Origin: Catellatospora sichuanensis
GTDB taxonomy: Bacteria > Actinomycetota > Actinomycetes > Mycobacteriales > Micromonosporaceae
Length of the DNA stretch: 64,000 bases
Direction: 5' to 3'
Assembly: GCF_007483665.1 (NCBI RefSeq)
Contig: NZ_ML660186.1
Span: 124,001 to 188,000, forward strand
Shown: in pieces, positions 40,867 to 55,176 of the stretch
Layout of the letters: every line of letters begins with the position of its first letter
Numbering within the stretch: the stretch's first letter is position 1
Notes under the pieces: model-generated
What the model was told of the DNA's origin: nothing
Seen by the model: only the letters and a program-made list of their open reading frames with translations
Database searches by the model: none
Program-made: the position numbers and the translations under genes

Positions 40867-41733
40867 TCAGCAGGAGGTCTGGATCCCGCGGTCGGCCAGC
40901 CAGCCGTCCGGGTTGATCTGGTTCCACATGCCCTTGTGCACCTCGAAGTGCAGGTGCGGGCCGGTGGAGTCGCCGGTGGAGCCCTCCAGGCCGAGGACGT
41001 CGCCAGCCTTGACCTTGTCACCGACCGACACCTTGTCCTGCGACATGTGGGCGTAGTGGGTGAGGTAGCCGTTGTGGTGGTCGACCACGACCGAGATGCC
41101 GTATCCGCTGTACGCCCAGCCGGTGCTGACCACGGTGCCGGCGCCGACGGCGCGGATCGGGGTGCCGTTCGGCATGGCGAAGTCGATGCCGGCGTGCAGC
41201 ACACCCCAGCGCTGGCCGAAGCAGGACGTCACCTGGGCGCCCTTCATCGGGCTCAGCCACGCCGGCCGGGGGGCGGCGGCGGGCTTCGGCGCGGCCTTGA
41301 CGGTGGCCGGCTGCGGCTTGGTCACGGTCGGCTTCTTGGGCGGTGTGGTGGCGGGCTTGGTCGTGGTGGTGCCCGCCGGGGGGGTGGAGCGCTGGGATCG
41401 GCTCGCATCGTCGGCGACGGCCTGCCGCTCGGCGAGCGCGTCGAAGGACGCCACGCTGGTGATCGCCTTCGCGGCGTCCGCCGGCGTGGGGTCGTTGTCG
41501 CTGGCGTTGGCAGCGCCGCTGATCAGGCCGAAGGCGCTGACACCCGCGAGTGCGGTGACGGCCAGTGCCTGGCGGGAGTGCCGGGCGAGGCCTCCGCGAA
41601 CCATTCCGCCGGTCTGGGCGAGGCGGTCACGGCTCTTGTCGAGGGTGCCGGGGACGCTGTGCTTGCCACGTTTGAAGTAAGTCACGGGGGTTGGGGGCCT
41701 TTCCGTCATCACCTTTGATTCGGGATCGCCCAT
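40867..41733 (-). CDS. M23 metallopeptidase, cell-wall hydrolase
   Basis: 288 residues from ATG 41733; ATG 41709 (AAAGGTG just upstream) is an equally good start. A membrane/secretion segment is at about 44-78 (VRGGLARHSRQALAVTALAGV), then a Pro/Thr/Lys-rich linker, then the LytM domain with Zn ligands in HAGIDFA and HLHFEVHKG and a catalytic His in YAHMSQD. It cuts peptidoglycan cross-links during growth. A Crp-type site lies upstream. Confidence 0.92.
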   Translation of the reverse strand: MGDPESKVMTERPPTPVTYFKRGKHSVPGTLDKSRDRLAQTGGMVRGGLARHSRQALAVTALAGVSAFGLISGAANASDNDPTPADAAKAITSVASFDALAERQAVADDASRSQRSTPPAGTTTTKPATTPPKKPTVTKPQPATVKAAPKPAAAPRPAWLSPMKGAQVTSCFGQRWGVLHAGIDFAMPNGTPIRAVGAGTVVSTGWAYSGYGISVVVDHHNGYLTHYAHMSQDKVSVGDKVKAGDVLGLEGSTGDSTGPHLHFEVHKGMWNQINPDGWLADRGIQTSC

Positions 41734-41847
41734 ACTGCCTGCTCAGTGACTGGACTCACCAGCGCAGCCAGGAATCATCTGCCCTGATGGGTGAACTTTC
41801 CTCCCCTTCTGGAGGCTTACTGGCCGGTTCATCACGTCTTGCGACTC

Positions 41848-41863
41848 TGTGATCTGCATCACA
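41848..41863 (-). promoter_or_regulatory. Crp/GlxR-type binding site
   Basis: TGTGA-N6-TCACA, the perfect consensus of Crp-family regulators, 115 bases before the M23 start. In mycobacteria and corynebacteria Crp/GlxR controls resuscitation and wall-hydrolase genes, so cAMP control of this peptidase is plausible. Confidence 0.55.
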
Positions 41864-41926
41864 CCATGTCCGAATTGCTGGCATTTTCCCCTACGGGATC
41901 GCCTCAGGGAGGTGTTGTTTTATCCC

Positions 41927-41975
41927 ATCAAAGCTCCATCCAGAGGACTAAATCGCCACTAAATGGAGCTTTGAT
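41927..41975. terminator. Hairpin after the second P450 gene
   Basis: ATCAAAGCTCCAT (41927-41939) pairs perfectly with 41963-41975 around 23 bases. It begins 13 bases beyond the P450 stop, and sits upstream of the M23 promoter. The gap 41734-41988 holds this and the Crp site, no gene. Confidence 0.65.
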
Positions 41976-41988
41976 CTTGGGGGAATTT

Positions 41989-43170
41989 TCAGGCCAGCAT
42001 GACCGGCAGCTGATCGAGACCGCGTAGCAGCGCTCCGGGACGCCAGATCAGCTCGTCCAGCGGCTGCGCGGCGCGCAGCTTCGGGAAGCGGTCCAGCAGG
42101 CCGTTGAACGCGATCTCCCCCTCCAGCCGGGCCAGCGGCGCGCCGAGGCAGTAGTGGATGCCGTGGCCGAACGCCAGGTGCTGGTTGTCGGCCCGGGCCG
42201 GGTCGAAGCGCTCGGGGTCGGCGAAGGTCTGCGGGTCGTGGTTGGCCGACAGCAGGCTGACCATGACGATCGCCCCGGCCGGCACGGTCACGCCGTCGAA
42301 CTCCACCGGCTCGGTGGCCAGCCGGAAGGTCGCGGTCTTGACCGGGCTCTCGTAGCGCAGGAACTCCTCGATCGCGGGGGAGACCAGTTTGCGGTCCGCG
42401 CGCAGCCGCGCCAGTTGCTCAGGGTGGCTCAGCAGCAGGTAGACCCCGTTGCCGATGAGGTTGACGGTGGTCTCGTGCCCGGCGATGAGCAGCAGGAACA
42501 CCAGTGAGGTCAGCTCGTCCTCGGTCAGCCGGTCGCCCTCGTCGGCCGCGGTGACCAGCGCGGACAGCAGTGCGGAGTCCGGCTCGGCGCGCTTGCGCGC
42601 CACCAGCGAGCGCACGTACGCGTTCATCGCCGTCGCGGCCGCCAGCGGATCGCCCTGCACGAGCGCCCCGGCGATGATCGTGTTGGACCACTCCCGGAAG
42701 CTGTCCCGGTCGTCCATGGGCACCCCGAGCAGCTCGCAGATGACCTGCAGGGGCAGCGGGAAGGCGTACTCGCCGATCAGGTCGACCTCGTCGCGCCCGG
42801 CCAGTCCGTCGAGCAGTTGGTCGGAGATGCGCTGCACGTCGGGGCGCAGGTCGGCGATGCGCCGGGCGGTGAACACCGAGGAGACCAGGCGGCGCAGGCG
42901 AGTGTGCGCCGGCGGGTCGTTGCTGAGCATGTGCGAGTCCATCGCGGCCCGCAGTTCGTCCGGCCAGCCGCTGCTGGACCGGATGGGGTTCCCCCTCATG
43001 TTCTTGCTCAGGCGCGGGTCGTTCAGGGCCCGGCGGGCGTCGTCGTACCGGGTGATCAGCCAGGCGGTGAGGTTCTCGGCCAGCTGGATCTCGTGCGCGG
43101 GGCTCTCCTCGCGCAGCCGTGCGTAGACCGGGTGGGGGGTGGACGTCGCTTCAGGACCGAACGGATGCAT
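41989..43170 (-). CDS. Cytochrome P450, CYP105/107-like
   Basis: 393 residues with all standard motifs: AGHETT at 230-235 (acid-alcohol pair intact), ExxR at 269-272, haem loop FGHGIHYCLG at 334-343 with Cys341. Actinobacterial class I P450 of the type that oxidises macrolides, terpenoids or drugs. It stands alone, with no ferredoxin gene next to it; no link to the metabolite region 10 kb away can be shown. Confidence 0.92.
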   Translation of the reverse strand: MHPFGPEATSTPHPVYARLREESPAHEIQLAENLTAWLITRYDDARRALNDPRLSKNMRGNPIRSSSGWPDELRAAMDSHMLSNDPPAHTRLRRLVSSVFTARRIADLRPDVQRISDQLLDGLAGRDEVDLIGEYAFPLPLQVICELLGVPMDDRDSFREWSNTIIAGALVQGDPLAAATAMNAYVRSLVARKRAEPDSALLSALVTAADEGDRLTEDELTSLVFLLLIAGHETTVNLIGNGVYLLLSHPEQLARLRADRKLVSPAIEEFLRYESPVKTATFRLATEPVEFDGVTVPAGAIVMVSLLSANHDPQTFADPERFDPARADNQHLAFGHGIHYCLGAPLARLEGEIAFNGLLDRFPKLRAAQPLDELIWRPGALLRGLDQLPVMLA

Positions 43171-43406
43171 GGGTCGAACGTTAGCAATCTATGTCCGTTT
43201 CGGCGGTCCCTTTCGGGTCTCGCCGAATGTCGCCCGTTCGTGGCGGGATGCGCGGTCCTGCGCGTGGGAACGCTCCCCGAAAACCGTGCGAACGGCACAA
43301 CTGTCGATACCTGTGCCATACGTCACCAGCTCCTCCTAAATTCCCTGAGCGGCCGTTAAGGTCCCGCGCAAGACTGGTTGTCGAGGTCACTACGCGGGAG
43401 GTCGCA

Positions 43407-46034
<2,628 letters not shown>

Positions 46035-46048
46035 CCTCCAGCCCGAGG

Positions 46049-46127
46049 GGAAGGGCACCTTCTGCAACGGTTGGCGATGTGCCGAGCCGCTGCTCGTCTC
46101 GCCGACGCGGGCCGACGGTGCCCTTCC
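46049..46127 (+). terminator. AAGGGCACC-type nested hairpin after ppdK
   Basis: GGAAGGGCACC (46049-46059) pairs with GGTGCCCTTCC (46117-46127); inside, GTTGGCGA pairs with TCGCCGAC. The outer arms are those of the hairpin at 38434-38477. Confidence 0.65.
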
Positions 46128-46216
46128 TTTCTGTCGTGCGGGTTTACAGGTGGTGGCAGACGGGAATCGGGGGGCGTACGCTTTCGGCACTCTGTCCACA
46201 CCGGCAGGAGGCGGCG

Positions 46217-46564
46217 ATGGGGCTGCGCTGGCATGGCACCGCAGTGGACGCCGGAGATCCGGCGCGGCTGGCTCGCTGGTGGGCTGAGGTCCTCCACTTC
46301 CAGATACTGGAGGAGCGGCCCGACGCGGTGGCGATCGCGCCCGACCAGGCGACTTATCCGGGCATGCTGTTCGTGCGCGCGCCCGCGGCGAAAGTCGGCC
46401 GCAACCGGCTGCAGGTGGAGCTGGACTGCGACGACCTGACCGCCGACATCGAGCGGCTGATGGACATGGGTGCACGCCATGTGCCGGTGGAGGCGTCGAG
46501 CACGCCGTGGACCCTGCTGGCCGACCCGGAGGGCAACGAGTTCCGGCTGCGCCCCCGGCCGTGA
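46217..46564 (+). CDS. Glyoxalase-like (VOC) domain protein
   Basis: 115 residues, ATG 46217 with AGGAGG five bases before. One VOC domain of the glyoxalase-like type frequent in actinobacteria: DAGDPARLARWWAEVL, RLQVELDCDDL, LADPEGNEFRLRP. Possible metal ligands are Glu in QVELD and NEFRL. Substrate unknown; such proteins often confer resistance to, or detoxify, small molecules. Confidence 0.88.
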   Translation: MGLRWHGTAVDAGDPARLARWWAEVLHFQILEERPDAVAIAPDQATYPGMLFVRAPAAKVGRNRLQVELDCDDLTADIERLMDMGARHVPVEASSTPWTLLADPEGNEFRLRPRP

Positions 46565-46602
46565 TTCCCGAGCGCTGAAAGTTCCATCGCGATGAGTCGA
46601 TA

Positions 46603-46616
46603 TGGGAGCGTTTCCA
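46603..46616 (+). promoter_or_regulatory. LacI-type operator 1 upstream of cellulase
   Basis: TGGGAGCGTTTCCA, a near-match to the CebR-type cellobiose operator TGGGAGCGCTCCCA, 230 bases before the cellulase start. Confidence 0.5.
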
Positions 46617-46631
46617 TGGGTCATCGGGTAA

Positions 46632-49676
<3,045 letters not shown>

Positions 49677-49685
49677 CGTCCTCCG

Positions 49686-49722
49686 GCCCGCGCCGCCGCC
49701 AGGGGGTGGCGGCGGCGCGGGC
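49686..49722 (+). terminator. Terminator hairpin after the cellulase
   Basis: GCCCGCGCCGCCGCC pairs perfectly over 15 bp with 49708-49722 around 7 bases, 10 bases past the stop. Confidence 0.8.
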
Positions 49723-49819
49723 ACACCGGTCCGACCATGCCGGCGGCCATCGGGGTCTGGCCGCCCGGGGCTGCTGTCCGCCCCGGCCGCTGCCTGAGCC
49801 CTGAGCCCTGAGCCAGCGA

Positions 49820-49850
49820 AAGGGGGCACGCGGCGGTCGCGTGCCCCCTT
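49820..49850. terminator. Terminator hairpin of the DUF1996 operon
   Basis: AAGGGGGCACGCG pairs over 13 bp with CGCGTGCCCCCTT around GCGGT, 15 bases from the DUF1996 stop. Just before it, CTGAGCC is repeated in tandem three times (49795-49815). Confidence 0.75.
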
Positions 49851-49864
49851 CGTTCGGTTCCGCG

Positions 49865-50992
49865 TCAGCAGCGGCGTCCGCGGTTGATGCAGTCGGTCGC
49901 GAACGTGATCAGCTGCGCGGGCATCACGTTGACGAAGTCGGCGTGGTCGGTGAGCGGGTTGTGGTTCTGCTCGGGGAAGGTGTCCAGCGCGAACGTCCGT
50001 CCGCGCGGCACGCTGTAGGTCAGCGTCATACGCAACTGGGCGATCGGCTTGGTGCCCTCCGGGCAGCGCCCGTCCGAGGCGGGGAAGAGCACGTGCGCGC
50101 GGTGGTTGGCACTGTCGGTGTTGACGCCGTCCCAGCAGCTCGGGAAGTCCAGGATGCGCTGCACCTGGCTGCCCCGCGGGCACAGCGGGTACTTCGTGAC
50201 GCGGCGGTTGGTGAAGCCGGTGCAGGTCCACTGCGCCTTGGCGTTGGCCGGGCCGTTGGTGACGGCCTTCGCATCACCGGTGATCAGCCGGATGAACTCC
50301 GGCATCGGGGAGACCTTCGCGAACCGGTTGCCGCGGAACTCCAGCCGCACCGACGCCGGACGCAGGATGCGGCCGATGTTGCCGTCGTTGCCGCCGCCGT
50401 CGGCGGTCGCGTCGTTGCCCACCGTGCCACGCTGGCGCAGCACCGGCCAGTAGTAGGTGGAGCGGTCGTTCCGCTGGCAGGTGGTGCCCGCCGCGGCGAG
50501 GCTCTCGTTGGTGGAGTTGCCGTCGGCGGACAGGTTGCCGACATAGTCGTGCGTGTGGTGGGCGCCGTTGAACACACCCGGCGCGACGATGAAGTTGTCA
50601 GGGTTGCGGTGGTCGTTGAGGTTGCGGCCGCACAGCGAGGTGAACGTGCCCGCCGAGCCCGTCGCGGTCGCCCGGCGCTCGCGCACGTTGGGCTCGACCG
50701 AGCGGATGTCGACGAAGTCGCCGGCGACGGGTGGGCCGGTCGGGGCGTGGCAGCGTGCGGGCGCGCGCGGCTTCGTGCACTCGGCGTCGGGGCCCTGGTC
50801 GTTCGGGATGCGGGCGGCCGCCGCGAGCGCCGCCGGGACCTCGGCGGCGGGTTTGGCGCCGTCGCCCGTCGCGGCCTGCGAGACCTGGCTGATGGTGGCC
50901 AGCACGGTCGCGGCGATCAGCACGATCACCGCGGCCAGTAATCGCACCGCGCGAGGTTCCATCCGGTGCCGGGGGGAGTGAGTGCGTGCCAT
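49865..50992 (-). CDS. Secreted DUF1996 protein
   Basis: 375 residues; ATG 50992 with GGAAGG upstream. Signal/anchor helix at about 14-40 (AVRLLAAVIVLIAATVLATI). The rest fits DUF1996: HHTHDYVGN, STYYWPVL, FPSCWDGVN, HVLFPASDGRCPEGT. The His pairs and Cys residues (SCWDG, RCPEG) are conserved in the family. Such proteins occur in cellulolytic actinomycetes and fungi next to carbohydrate genes; the function is unknown. Downstream of the DUF4142 gene. Confidence 0.88.
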   Translation of the reverse strand: MARTHSPRHRMEPRAVRLLAAVIVLIAATVLATISQVSQAATGDGAKPAAEVPAALAAAARIPNDQGPDAECTKPRAPARCHAPTGPPVAGDFVDIRSVEPNVRERRATATGSAGTFTSLCGRNLNDHRNPDNFIVAPGVFNGAHHTHDYVGNLSADGNSTNESLAAAGTTCQRNDRSTYYWPVLRQRGTVGNDATADGGGNDGNIGRILRPASVRLEFRGNRFAKVSPMPEFIRLITGDAKAVTNGPANAKAQWTCTGFTNRRVTKYPLCPRGSQVQRILDFPSCWDGVNTDSANHRAHVLFPASDGRCPEGTKPIAQLRMTLTYSVPRGRTFALDTFPEQNHNPLTDHADFVNVMPAQLITFATDCINRGRRC

Positions 50993-51053
50993 GGCGTGTC
51001 CTTCCGAAAGGGTGGGTTCCGGGTGCGCCGCTGTCGGCGGCGGCCGCACCGGG

Positions 51054-51764
51054 TCAGCGGGGGTGCCGGATGCGGGCCGCGGTGACCGCGCCGACGGCCA
51101 GGGCGGCCGCCAGGATCAGCCAGATCAGCGGGGCGGGCGGGCCGCCGGTGCGGCGGGCCGCGGCGGCGACGGGTGTCGGCGGCGCGGGCAGGGACGTGTA
51201 GTCGACCAGTCCGGTGCTCTCCAGGTACGACATGTGCCGCATCACGATCGTCACGGCCTGCTCGGCGAACTCGCGGATCACCTCGTTGCGGGTGCCCGCG
51301 CGGACCGCCGCGACAACGCTGAAGACCTTGCCGTGCGCGACGCGCAGGCGGGCGGTGAAGACGTTGTCCCACGCCGCACCGCGCAGCCCGTTCAGCTCGT
51401 CGAGCCAGCTCTGCTGCTCGGCGTTGGGCCGGTCGGGCAGCGGCACCCCCAGCCGGTCGGCGACCTTGAGCACCTCGGCATCCAGCGCGATGTGCTCGCC
51501 ACTGATGTGGTGGCCGACCTCCTTGACCTTCGCGCTGCGGGCGCGGTCCTGGGCCTGCTTGCCGGCGGGGGCCTCCCAGAGCCCGGCGAGGCGCACGCGG
51601 ACCAGCAGGTCCCGGTCGGCGGGACCGAGTGGCCCGAACTCGGTGACGGTCCAGCCGGGTTCGAGGCTCTCGGCATGCGCGGCCGGCGGCGGGGTGAGCA
51701 CCACCGCGACGGCGAGGGCCGCGAGCGCTGTGACCGCCGCGGTCCGGGCGAGGCGAATGTCCAT
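51054..51764 (-). CDS. DUF4142 exported protein with C-terminal anchor
   Basis: 236 residues. Signal peptide at 1-31 (ending AAHAE), a ferritin-like four-helix DUF4142 domain (DRDLLVRVRLAGLWE, KEVGHHISGEHIALDAEV, MRHMSYLESTGLV), a Pro/Ala-rich linker and a C-terminal membrane helix (LIWLILAAALAVGAVTAA) with basic end. Function unknown. 61 bases upstream of the DUF1996 gene, likely the same transcript. Confidence 0.85.
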   Translation of the reverse strand: MDIRLARTAAVTALAALAVAVVLTPPPAAHAESLEPGWTVTEFGPLGPADRDLLVRVRLAGLWEAPAGKQAQDRARSAKVKEVGHHISGEHIALDAEVLKVADRLGVPLPDRPNAEQQSWLDELNGLRGAAWDNVFTARLRVAHGKVFSVVAAVRAGTRNEVIREFAEQAVTIVMRHMSYLESTGLVDYTSLPAPPTPVAAAARRTGGPPAPLIWLILAAALAVGAVTAARIRHPR

Positions 51765-52056
51765 CAGACACCTTTCCGTGTTCGCCCGAATACTTGATGC
51801 GACTACCTATTGGTAGCGACAGGAGCGTAGGCGTGACACGGGCTCCGGAGTCAATCCCCGGAGGCTTTGTTAAGCCGTTTTTAGGGTCCGCATAGGACGG
51901 ACCTAAATTAGTGTGCCCAGTTCGCACAGGGCGTCCGCGATGTGGTCCCAGGCATTGACATTGCGTCGCAAAGGGTTGAAGGTGTCGTCCCAAAGGGATC
52001 GTGTAACTAATTCACGGTGCCATTCACGCTTATTCGAGCAGAGTAGCGGGACGGTT
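51765..52056. promoter_or_regulatory. Divergent promoter region with two inverted repeats
   Basis: CTACC-TATT-GGTAG (51803-51816) lies 39 bases before the DUF4142 start. TTTAGGGTCCG (51880-51890) pairs with CGGACCTAAA (51898-51907) with one bulged G. Both could be operators of the facing operons. No gene is seen in these 292 bases. Confidence 0.4.
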
Positions 52057-53055
52057 ATGGAGAGTGCTCATGTCATCGCCGCGACGGTGGGATTCACCTC
52101 GTTCGGGCTGCTCTGGCTGGCTGTGCTCGGCGGCGTCGCGTTGCGCAACGGATGGGGTCTGAGCCGGATCCGCCGATCCGTGGCGTACGCCGCCCATCAG
52201 GGCATCGCCCTGATCGGGTTGACGCTGGGCCTGGTGCACGGGATCGCCCAGCTCGCCGTGCCGAACGGCACCATCAGCGTGGTCGAGGTCATCGTGCCGT
52301 TCGTGGACACGCACGACCCGATCGGCATCGGCGCCGGCGTGCTGGGCCTGGAGCTGGTGCTGGCCGGCGCGATCTCGATCGTGATCCAGCGCAGGCTCGG
52401 GTTCAGCCGGTGGCGCGCCGTGCACATGGCTACCTACGTCGGGTTCTCGCTGGTCTCGGCACACGTGCTGATCTCCGGCACGGACACCGGCCCGGCCTGG
52501 GTCTGGGGTCCGGTCTACACCGCCTGGCTGGCGACGGTCGCGCTGTGGTTCACCACCTGGCCGCGCCGCAACCGCCGGGTCGAGGCCGACAACGTGCTGG
52601 CCACGATGCGGGCCGAGCAGCCGCGCGACAGCCTGGTGGTGGACGTGGACCCGGTGCGCTGCGCCCGGTTCGGCTTCTGCGAGCAGGAGTCGCCCGAGGT
52701 GTTCAGCCTGCGCAGTGACGGGCGGCTCGACTACACCGCGGCCCCGCCCGCATACCGCCTGGAGGAGGTGGTCCGCGCGGTCGAGGTGTGCCCGGCACGG
52801 GCGATCAGCGTCCGGCGTCCGGCCGGGACCGCCCCGGCCGCGCCCCCGGCACCGGTGACCCCGCTCATCACGCGCCAGCGCGAGCGCGCCGCCACGCCAC
52901 CTGCCGACTACGACGACGACGATCGCCGCCCGGCCTTCGAGCCCGCCACCGAACTCGACGAGTTCCGGCAGCGGGCACGGCACAGCCGGGCCCAGCACCG
53001 TACGGCCCGCGACCGATTCCACGTCGGCGACCTGACCAGCGAGGAGCAGCCGTGA
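52057..53055 (+). CDS. Membrane protein fused to a 3Fe-4S-type ferredoxin
   Basis: 332 residues from ATG 52057. Residues 1-175 contain five or six membrane helices of the ferric-reductase-like type with His residues suited to bind haem (YAAHQGIALIG, LVHGIAQL, AVHMATYV, SAHVLISG). Residues 195-260 are a single-cluster ferredoxin: DVDPVRCARFGFCEQESPEVF and EVCPARAI supply three cysteines, typical of a 3Fe-4S cluster. A charged tail follows. It probably moves electrons between the FAD reductase encoded downstream and the membrane. Coupled by overlap to a 34-residue frame. Confidence 0.85.
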   Translation: MESAHVIAATVGFTSFGLLWLAVLGGVALRNGWGLSRIRRSVAYAAHQGIALIGLTLGLVHGIAQLAVPNGTISVVEVIVPFVDTHDPIGIGAGVLGLELVLAGAISIVIQRRLGFSRWRAVHMATYVGFSLVSAHVLISGTDTGPAWVWGPVYTAWLATVALWFTTWPRRNRRVEADNVLATMRAEQPRDSLVVDVDPVRCARFGFCEQESPEVFSLRSDGRLDYTAAPPAYRLEEVVRAVEVCPARAISVRRPAGTAPAAPPAPVTPLITRQRERAATPPADYDDDDRRPAFEPATELDEFRQRARHSRAQHRTARDRFHVGDLTSEEQP

Positions 53056-53159
53056 TGGAGCGGTCCGAGGAACCTGACGAACGGGGAGTCGACGGGGACA
53101 GGCGAACCGTGTGGCCCGGTGGCCATGTCGGTGCCGAGTTGAGCGAGGAGCAGGCATGA
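53055..53159 (+). CDS. 34-residue acidic frame linking two electron-transfer genes
   Basis: ATG at 53055 overlaps the TGA of the ferredoxin fusion, and its own TGA overlaps the ATG of the FAD reductase (ATGA). GAGGAGCAG lies 5-13 bases before it. The peptide is acidic and Gly-rich (ERSEEPDERGVDGDRR). It may be a real small protein or a frame kept only to couple translation. Confidence 0.45.
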   Translation: MERSEEPDERGVDGDRRTVWPGGHVGAELSEEQA

Positions 53160-54421
53160 GGCACCGCACATCCGACCTGGACCGGATCGTCGTCGTCGGC
53201 GGCGGTCGCGCCGCGGTGGCGGCGGTGGAGGAGCTGGAGCGGCTCGGGTTCACCGGCGCGGTCACCGTGCTGGCCGGCGAGGCGCGACTGCCGTACCACC
53301 GGCCCGCCTGCTCGAAAGGCCTGCTCACCGGGCAGCGGCCCGCCGACGTGCAGTTGGCCACCACCACCACCGCCTCCGCACGTTGGCTGACGGGCCGGGT
53401 CGCTGCCGAACTCGACGCCAAGCGCCAGATCGTCTACGCCCAGACCGGCGAGATGTACGTGTACGACGCTCTTGTCGTCGCGACCGGCGCCCGACCGGTG
53501 ATGCCGGACGGCTGGCCGGTCGGCGAGCCCGGCCTGCACAGCCTGCACAGCATCGACGACGCGCTCAGCCTGGCCGCCGACCTGCGCCGTGCTCAGCGGG
53601 TCGCCGTCGTCGGCGCCGGACTGACCGGGTGCGAGGCCGCCTACGTGGTGCGCTCGCTCGCCCGCGAGTGCATCATGATCGACTCAAATCCGCAGGTCAT
53701 GACACGCGCCGTCGGGTCCGTGACGGGCGGGCTGATCGCCGACACGATGCGCCACGAAGGCGTGCGTATGCGCCTCGGCCGCCGGGTCAAGAACCTGTCC
53801 CGGGGCCGCCGCGGCTGGCGGCTCGACCTCGACGACGGCTCGCACGTCGACGCCGACCTGGTCATCGCCACGCTGGGGGAGCGGCCCGACACCGACTGGT
53901 TCACCGCCCGCCATGCCGACACCAGCGATGGCCTGCTCTGCGACGAGAGCCTGCGGGTGCAGGGCGTGGACCAGGTGGTCGCCGCCGGTGCGGTGGCCCG
54001 CTGGCCCAACGCCTGGTACGGCGACAAGCCCGCCCGCGTCGACCAGTGGATCGCCGCCATGGAGCTGGGCCAGGCCGCCGCCCGCACGCTGCTGTCCGGG
54101 TCGCGCGCCGCGCCCGCCGTCGGGGTCCTGCCGCGTTACTGGTCCGACCTGTTCGGGTTGCGCATCCAGGTCTGCGGCCGCATCGACCAGGCCGAGGAGG
54201 TCGCCGTCACCGAACTGCGCCCCGGCCGCCGCGACATCGCCCGCGGCGGGGTGCTCGCCGCCCACCGCCGGGGCGGGGTGACCTCAGGAGTGGTCGCGGT
54301 CAACGCGCCGCGGCAGTTCACCACGCTCGCCCGCGCGATGCGGGAGGCGGGCCCGGCCCGCCCGCTCGTGTCGCTGCCCGCCGTCATCCCGAACCAGCGC
54401 CGTCTGAGCCTGGTCGGTTGA
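53156..54421 (+). CDS. FAD/NAD(P)H ferredoxin reductase
   Basis: 421 residues; ATG 53156 with GAGGAG about nine bases before. FAD-binding IVVVGGGRAAVAAVEEL, LPYHRPACSKGLL (family signature), ATGARPVMPDG, NAD(P)-binding VAVVGAGLTGCEAAYVV, and a final FAD segment VAAGAVARWPN. Similar to rubredoxin/ferredoxin reductases of P450 and dioxygenase systems. It likely reduces the fused ferredoxin encoded just upstream. Confidence 0.9.
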   Translation: MRHRTSDLDRIVVVGGGRAAVAAVEELERLGFTGAVTVLAGEARLPYHRPACSKGLLTGQRPADVQLATTTTASARWLTGRVAAELDAKRQIVYAQTGEMYVYDALVVATGARPVMPDGWPVGEPGLHSLHSIDDALSLAADLRRAQRVAVVGAGLTGCEAAYVVRSLARECIMIDSNPQVMTRAVGSVTGGLIADTMRHEGVRMRLGRRVKNLSRGRRGWRLDLDDGSHVDADLVIATLGERPDTDWFTARHADTSDGLLCDESLRVQGVDQVVAAGAVARWPNAWYGDKPARVDQWIAAMELGQAAARTLLSGSRAAPAVGVLPRYWSDLFGLRIQVCGRIDQAEEVAVTELRPGRRDIARGGVLAAHRRGGVTSGVVAVNAPRQFTTLARAMREAGPARPLVSLPAVIPNQRRLSLVG

Positions 54422-54444
54422 GCCGAGAGAAGGGAAGTCTTCCG

Positions 54445-55098
54445 ATGCTTCGAAGTGTTCGTGTCGTACTCGCCGCCACGCTGCTGCTGGCCCCGATGGG
54501 TGCGATGGCGGCATGTGCGGGCCTGCGCGACGGGCCTGCTCCGATCAACCAGCCCGCACCGTCACCGCTCGGGCCGGCGGAGAACGAGCCCGCCGCCGAA
54601 GTGGCCGTTGCCGTCGGCAGCCCGACCGCCGAGCTGCGCGCCAAGAAGATCCCGAAGATGGGCGACATCGTCACCGACGCCGACGGCTTCGTGCTCTACC
54701 GGTTCGACAAGGACACCGCCGATCCGCCCGCCAGCAACTGCTCGGGCGACTGCGCCGCGGTCTGGCCGCCGGTGCTGGTCGACGAGAACCTGAAACTGAC
54801 CGGGCTCGACGCCAAACTCGTCGGCACGGTCGAGCGGGAGGACGGCGCCACCCAGGTCACCCTGGCAGGCTGGCCGCTCTACCGCTACCTGGGCGACAAG
54901 AAGGCCGGGCAGTGGAAGGGCCAGGCCGTCGGCGGAGTCTGGTTCGTCGTCGCGCCGACCGGCAAGAAGAACCTGTCCTGCCTGCCGACGGCGACCCCGG
55001 TACCGGTGCCCCCGCCGGGCACGGCGGCGTCCCCGGCCGCGGCTCCGCCCGCCTCGTCCGCCGCTTCACCGACCGCCGACGAGACATACACCTACTGA
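54445..55098 (+). CDS. Lipoprotein with COG4315-type repeats
   Basis: 217 residues, ATG 54445. Signal peptide with lipobox AMAAC. The body has two copies of the secreted-lipoprotein repeat: GFVLYRFDKDTADPPASNCSGDCAAVWPPVL and WPLYRYLGDKKAGQWKGQ in outline, each with the L-Y-x-[FY] core, and a Cys pair in NCSGDC. A Pro/Ala/Ser-rich tail follows. Members of this family occur with membrane redox operons; function unknown. Last gene of the operon. Confidence 0.88.
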   Translation: MLRSVRVVLAATLLLAPMGAMAACAGLRDGPAPINQPAPSPLGPAENEPAAEVAVAVGSPTAELRAKKIPKMGDIVTDADGFVLYRFDKDTADPPASNCSGDCAAVWPPVLVDENLKLTGLDAKLVGTVEREDGATQVTLAGWPLYRYLGDKKAGQWKGQAVGGVWFVVAPTGKKNLSCLPTATPVPVPPPGTAASPAAAPPASSAASPTADETYTY

Positions 55099-55116
55099 CC
55101 CGGGTTTACGCGGTGC

Positions 55117-55150
55117 GGCGGGAGGGGCGGCGGTTGCCGCCCCTCCCGCC
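55117..55150. terminator. Bidirectional terminator hairpin
   Basis: GGCGGGAGGGGCGGC pairs perfectly over 15 bp with 55136-55150 around GGTT, between the converging lipoprotein and glucanase genes. Confidence 0.8.
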
Positions 55151-55176
55151 GACCACACCGGGCAGGGTCTGCCGGA

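Noticed and set aside
41734-41988. c-di-AMP (ydaO-type) riboswitch upstream of the M23 peptidase, expected from related genes
   Set aside because: I could not find the conserved core segments; only the Crp-type site and a hairpin are visible. A covariance search with the ydaO model would settle it.
41989-43170. Second P450 as part of the metabolite cluster
   Set aside because: It is 10 kb from the cluster, beyond transport and housekeeping genes, with its own terminator; no link visible.
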